From the NCBI GenBank assembly GCA_025800305.1, contig JAOXRY010000230.1, positions 1 through 24,183 of the forward strand: a stretch of 24,183 nt of DNA. Reading direction: 5' to 3'. Shown here one piece after another: positions 23,812 through 24,183 of the stretch. The notes beneath the pieces are model-generated. The model was not told the origin of the DNA, ran no database searches, and worked only from the letters and a program-made list of their open reading frames with translations. A program made the translations under genes and the position numbers. This DNA comes from Campylobacterales bacterium. Lineage in GTDB: Bacteria; Campylobacterota; Campylobacteria; Campylobacterales; SZUA-545. The first letter of the stretch is position 1. Each line of letters begins with the position of its first letter.

Positions 23812-24183
23812 ATGACGAGGTTACTATTTTTTCTCTTTTTCTTTATCTCATCAGCTATTGGTGGTAATAGTGAATATTGGTCAGTAAGTCAATATTTAAA
23901 TAAAGAGCCTAATGAAAAAAAGGTTTCTTTATATTTTTCTAGGGTTGTGAGAGAGAAGCCAATTCCTATTGAAAATCAAAGTAAACCTGTAAAAATCATG
24001 ATGGTTTATCCTGGAAATCAGATCTCTGATTATTGGAGAAGGAGTAAGGTCTCTTTTGAGAAAAGAATGACTGAACTTCAAATTGATTATACGTTAGAAA
24101 ACCACTTTACAAAACCAGGGACGGTAAGAGAACAGGCGAAACATCTTCTTCAAGGAGTTAAGGAAGATGTTGATTATCTTATT
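23812..24183 (+). CDS. LuxP-like periplasmic AI-2-binding protein, 5' part (3' end outside window)
   Basis: The first 124 residues run to the window edge. A signal peptide (MTRLLFFLFFFISSAIGG) precedes a mature protein whose start matches Vibrio LuxP in pattern. A region near EKPIPIENQSKPVKI leads into MMVYPGNQISDYWRRSKVSF, then ELQIDYTLENHFTKPG and VDYLI. Q70, S72 and W75 stand at the same spacing as LuxP Q77, S79 and W82, which contact autoinducer-2 in the Vibrio harveyi structure. LuxP works with the membrane sensor kinase LuxQ, which would be expected downstream, outside this window. Alternatives are another class I periplasmic binding protein such as a sugar or TorT-like binder. The family call is from memory of LuxP, not from a search. 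Confidence 0.75.
   Translation, partial: MTRLLFFLFFFISSAIGGNSEYWSVSQYLNKEPNEKKVSLYFSRVVREKPIPIENQSKPVKIMMVYPGNQISDYWRRSKVSFEKRMTELQIDYTLENHFTKPGTVREQAKHLLQGVKEDVDYLI

Overview
The window is an AT-rich (about one third G+C), gene-dense stretch. It most likely comes from a motile member of the Campylobacterota (Epsilonproteobacteria), and a Sulfurimonas/Arcobacter-like free-living relative fits better than a reduced host-adapted one. The main basis is gene order: lysA-pheA-hisC-fliF-fliG-fliH-dxs in one co-directional run, with 1-base TAATG stop/start overlaps, is a layout I associate with this phylum. The species cannot be fixed from the sequence.

Region 1 (1-11418, + strand) is one long putative operon. 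It begins inside lysA and runs through amino-acid synthesis (pheA, hisC), the flagellar MS-ring/C-ring genes (fliF, fliG, fliH) and isoprenoid synthesis (dxs). It continues into a large metallo-beta-lactamase-fold protein with two cyclic-nucleotide-binding-like domains, an unrecognised 86-residue protein, and a small exported protein that has no ATG/GTG/TTG start.

Region 2 (11404-19377) is a chemotaxis block. A minus-strand pseudo-receiver protein converges on region 1, overlapping it by 15 bases. It diverges from an eight-gene che operon: cheY, cheW, a STAS-like mini-protein, cheA, cheR, a histidine-kinase-like ATPase lacking the phospho-accepting His, cheD and cheB. A good FliA (sigma-28) promoter lies just upstream of cheY, so the operon is probably expressed with late flagellar genes.

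Region 3 (19378-23760) is the acetate overflow/activation pathway, pta and ackA, split by a two-gene Phd/PemK-type toxin-antitoxin module. A SprT-like membrane-anchored metalloprotease follows. A 17-bp-arm inverted repeat abuts the pta start codon.

Region 4 (23812-end) is the start of an exported LuxP-like AI-2-binding protein, cut by the window edge.

Across the whole window the palindrome AGATCT is strikingly frequent: about 62 copies counted by eye against about 8 expected. It occurs in all three codon frames, so it looks like a DNA-level signal and not a protein-level one. No tRNA, rRNA, CRISPR array or insertion sequence was seen. No stretch of more than about 135 bases lacks a gene.
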